In this document: positions 3,999 to 6,074 of the stretch, piece after piece
Layout of the letters: the number at the start of each line of letters is the position of its first letter
How positions within the stretch are numbered: the stretch's first letter is position 1
Source of the DNA: Pseudomonadales bacterium
GTDB lineage: Bacteria; Pseudomonadota; Gammaproteobacteria; Pseudomonadales; Azotimanducaceae
Assembly (NCBI GenBank): GCA_021295935.1
Contig: JAGWBL010000069.1
Span: 1 to 6,074, forward strand
Length of the DNA stretch: 6,074 nucleotides
Direction: 5' to 3'
Notes under the pieces: generated by a model
Told to the model about the DNA's origin: nothing
The model's input: only the letters and a program-made list of their open reading frames with translations
The model's database searches: none
Position numbers and translations under genes: made by a program

Positions 3999-6074
3999 AG
4001 GTGATCGGAACCCGACCGGCACGTCCGGACGGAGTGGATAAAGTCACCGGACGAGCGCGGTTCGGGGCGGATTGGAGCCTGCCGGGCATGCTTCATGGCA
4101 AGGTGCTCAGGTCGCCGCATGCGCACGCCAAGATCCGGCGAGTGGAGCTCTCGAGCGCGCTTGCACTCGACGGAGTATTCGATGCGGTTTGCGGACACGA
4201 CTTCAGTCGCGACACGTCGGGGGACTTGGGCACGAACATCATGGCCCGTGACAAGGCTATGTACCACGGCCATGCCGAGGCCGCGGTGGCAGCTACGAGT
4301 CCGGCATTGGCAGAGCTCGCGCTGTCTCTGATCCACGTGGAGTACGAGCCGCTTGAACCCGTGCTCTCGCTGGCGGAGGCGATGGATCCTGATTCGGTCG
4401 TCGTCAACGAGACCGTCCGCTTGAATGGAGACGCCGCACATCCCGCCGGGAACATCGCCGCCCACAGGACATGGGAGCGCGGATCGATTCGGAAGGGCTT
4501 CAAACGGGCGGACCATGTCGCCGATGGCGAGTTTGGCGTCCCAATGGCCCACCAGGCTTACATCGAACCACAGGCGTGCATGGCCACGATGAACGAGGAT
4601 GGCAAGGGAAGCATCTGGTGCTGCACGCAGGGACACTTCGACGTGCGCGACCTGACCGCGCAGGTGCTGGGCAAGAAGGCGGGTGACATTCGCGTGGTTG
4701 CCACGGAGATTGGAGGAGGGTTTGGTGGCAAGACGACGATCTATCTTGAGCCGGTTGCCCTGCTGATGGCCGAGAGAACGGGGCGTCCCGTGAAGATGGT
4801 GATGTCGCGTGAGGAAGTGTTTCGTGCCACGGGGCCTGCATCGGCGACGCAGTGCCGCGTGAAACTGGGGGCAACCTCGGTGGGCAGGATCATTGCCGCC
4901 ACTGCGTGGCTTGCCTACGCAGCGGGCGCGTTTCCGGGTTCACCCATGTCCGCAGGTTGCCAGTCCATCTTTGCACCCTACGACCTGAAGAACTTCCGAA
5001 TCGATGGCTACGACGTCATAGTCAACAAGCCAAGGGTGGCAGCTTACAGGGCGCCCGGCGCTCCGCAGGCGGCACACGCCATGGAAAGCGTGGTTGATGA
5101 CCTGGCGCGACTAGTCGGCATGGATCCAATCGAGTTCAGGCTCAAGAACGCAGCAAAGGAGGGGACGCAGGCAACCTTCGGCCCCGTCTATCCGCCGATC
5201 GGGTTGCGTGCCTGCCTGGAAGCTGCACGAGACCATCCTGCCTACCTGCGCAGATCACCTCGAGGCTGCGGTCGCGGTGTCGCTGTCGGGTTCTGGTTCA
5301 ATGCCGGATTGCAATCGAGCGCCGAAGTGAGAGTTGCCGAGGACGGGTCGGTGAAGATAACGGAGGGCAATCCCGACATCGGTGGATCCCGAGCATCCAT
5401 GTGCCTGATGGCGGCGGAGACTCTTGGAGTGGCATACGAATGCATCGACGCCCAGGTTGGGGACACAGACTCGGCGGGGTTCTGCAGGCTCACGGGAGGC
5501 AGTCGCACGACGTTCGCTACGGGAATGGCGGTGGTGGAAGCGTGCAAGGACGTGATACAGCAGTGTTGCGGACGTGCCGCTGCAGTGTGGGAGCTGGATA
5601 CGGATCAAGTGGAGTGGAGCGAAGGGCACGCCGTCCCCAAGCCGGGGATCAACGTCGATCTCGAACCCATGTCGTTCGCTGAGATAGCAAGGGATTCCAA
5701 CCGGACCGGAGGTCCGCTACTCGGACGCGCGAGCCTCAATGCCAAAGGGCCGGGAGCGTCTTTCTCGGTGAACTGGACCGACGTGGAGGTTGATCGGGAG
5801 ACAGGCAAGGTTGACATCAAGGCGTTCACGGCGATCCAGGATGCAGGAACGGCCATACATCCGTCCTACGTGGAGGGCCAAATGCAGGGCGGTGCAGCGC
5901 AGGGCATCGGTTGGGCGCTGAACGAGGAGTACATCTACGACGACGATGGTGTCTTGGAGAACGCCAGTTTCCTGGACTATCGCATTCCGGTAGCGTCGGA
6001 TCTGCCGATGATTGACACCCAGATCGTTGAGGTTCCGGCTCCTTCCCATCCGTACGGCGTGAGAGGCGGAGGCG
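3995..6074 (+). CDS. Molybdenum hydroxylase large, molybdopterin-binding subunit (CoxL/XdhB-like superfamily), 3' end outside window
   Basis: This catalytic subunit binds the Mo-pterin cofactor and hydroxylates the substrate with oxygen from water. The frame is open from GTG 3995 to the window end: 693 codons plus one base, without stop or frameshift. The N-terminal aldehyde oxidase/xanthine dehydrogenase a/b-hammerhead domain begins VKVIGTRPARPDGVDKVTGR (1-20), with LRSPHAHAKI at 38-47. Cofactor loops are TQGHF (211-215), GGGFGGK (240-246), TGGSRTT (500-506) and EGQMQGGAAQGIGWAL (627-642). The substrate loop reads AYRAPGAPQ (350-358); Arg352 matches the substrate-side arginine of xanthine oxidase. 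It is not the AYxCSFR loop of form I CO dehydrogenase nor the AYRGAGR of form II. The visible end is GVRGGG (688-693), the start of the family GxxGxGE motif. The next codon begins with G, as the catalytic Glu requires. The substrate is unknown; families with this loop oxidise aromatic, heterocyclic or aldehyde compounds. It is the third gene of an M-S-L operon. Confidence 0.94.
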   Translation, partial: MKVIGTRPARPDGVDKVTGRARFGADWSLPGMLHGKVLRSPHAHAKIRRVELSSALALDGVFDAVCGHDFSRDTSGDLGTNIMARDKAMYHGHAEAAVAATSPALAELALSLIHVEYEPLEPVLSLAEAMDPDSVVVNETVRLNGDAAHPAGNIAAHRTWERGSIRKGFKRADHVADGEFGVPMAHQAYIEPQACMATMNEDGKGSIWCCTQGHFDVRDLTAQVLGKKAGDIRVVATEIGGGFGGKTTIYLEPVALLMAERTGRPVKMVMSREEVFRATGPASATQCRVKLGATSVGRIIAATAWLAYAAGAFPGSPMSAGCQSIFAPYDLKNFRIDGYDVIVNKPRVAAYRAPGAPQAAHAMESVVDDLARLVGMDPIEFRLKNAAKEGTQATFGPVYPPIGLRACLEAARDHPAYLRRSPRGCGRGVAVGFWFNAGLQSSAEVRVAEDGSVKITEGNPDIGGSRASMCLMAAETLGVAYECIDAQVGDTDSAGFCRLTGGSRTTFATGMAVVEACKDVIQQCCGRAAAVWELDTDQVEWSEGHAVPKPGINVDLEPMSFAEIARDSNRTGGPLLGRASLNAKGPGASFSVNWTDVEVDRETGKVDIKAFTAIQDAGTAIHPSYVEGQMQGGAAQGIGWALNEEYIYDDDGVLENASFLDYRIPVASDLPMIDTQIVEVPAPSHPYGVRGGG

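Noticed and set aside
3992..4636. A 214-codon minus-strand open frame opposite the start of the L subunit.
   Set aside because: The plus strand encodes a continuous, strongly conserved molybdopterin subunit here; the minus product is a shadow without recognisable features.
3995..6074. Naming the L subunit CoxL (aerobic CO dehydrogenase).
   Set aside because: The active-site loop is AYRAPGAPQ, without the AYxCSFR motif of form I or the AYRGAGR motif of form II CO dehydrogenase.

Overview
The window reads as chromosomal DNA of moderately high GC (about 60% by eye), with GC-leaning third codon positions and GTG and TTG starts. The protein families (a CusA/CzcA-type RND pump, an E. coli-like PepQ prolidase and a CoxMSL-type molybdenum hydroxylase) suggest a proteobacterium. 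No rRNA, tRNA, phage or IS marker allows a closer placement. I saw no tRNA, CRISPR array or transposase.

Layout: (1) 3-611, + strand: the last 202 residues of a heavy-metal-type RND efflux pump whose start lies left of the window. (2) 612-1123: a gap between convergent genes with no convincing gene but several inverted repeats. (3) 1124-2470, - strand: a complete 448-residue M24 metallopeptidase of the PepQ/prolidase type with all five metal ligands. (4) 2471-2571: a short divergent control region with a 6-bp inverted repeat and a -10-like TAGAAT. (5) 2572 to the right edge, + strand: a tightly packed operon for a three-subunit molybdenum hydroxylase, in the order FAD subunit (M), [2Fe-2S] subunit (S), molybdopterin subunit (L). 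M and S are separated by 2 bases, and S and L overlap by 4 bases (GTGA). L is open for 693 codons to the window end and is cut just before the expected catalytic glutamate.

In such enzymes the substrate is hydroxylated at the Mo cofactor in L, and electrons pass through two [2Fe-2S] clusters in S to FAD in M. The substrate here cannot be told from the sequence. The active-site loop reads AYRAPG, not the AYxCSFR of true form I CO dehydrogenase, and M lacks the extra [4Fe-4S] loop of 4-hydroxybenzoyl-CoA reductase. The divergent prolidase shares the control region and may be co-regulated; a shared pathway is inference. The pump on the left faces the other way and looks like a separate unit.

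I found no clearly new system. The points most worth a second look are the prolidase/Mo-hydroxylase pairing, the ATGTGA start-stop overlapping the prolidase start, the long frame left open behind the prolidase stop codon, and the alternative hairpins in the convergent gap.
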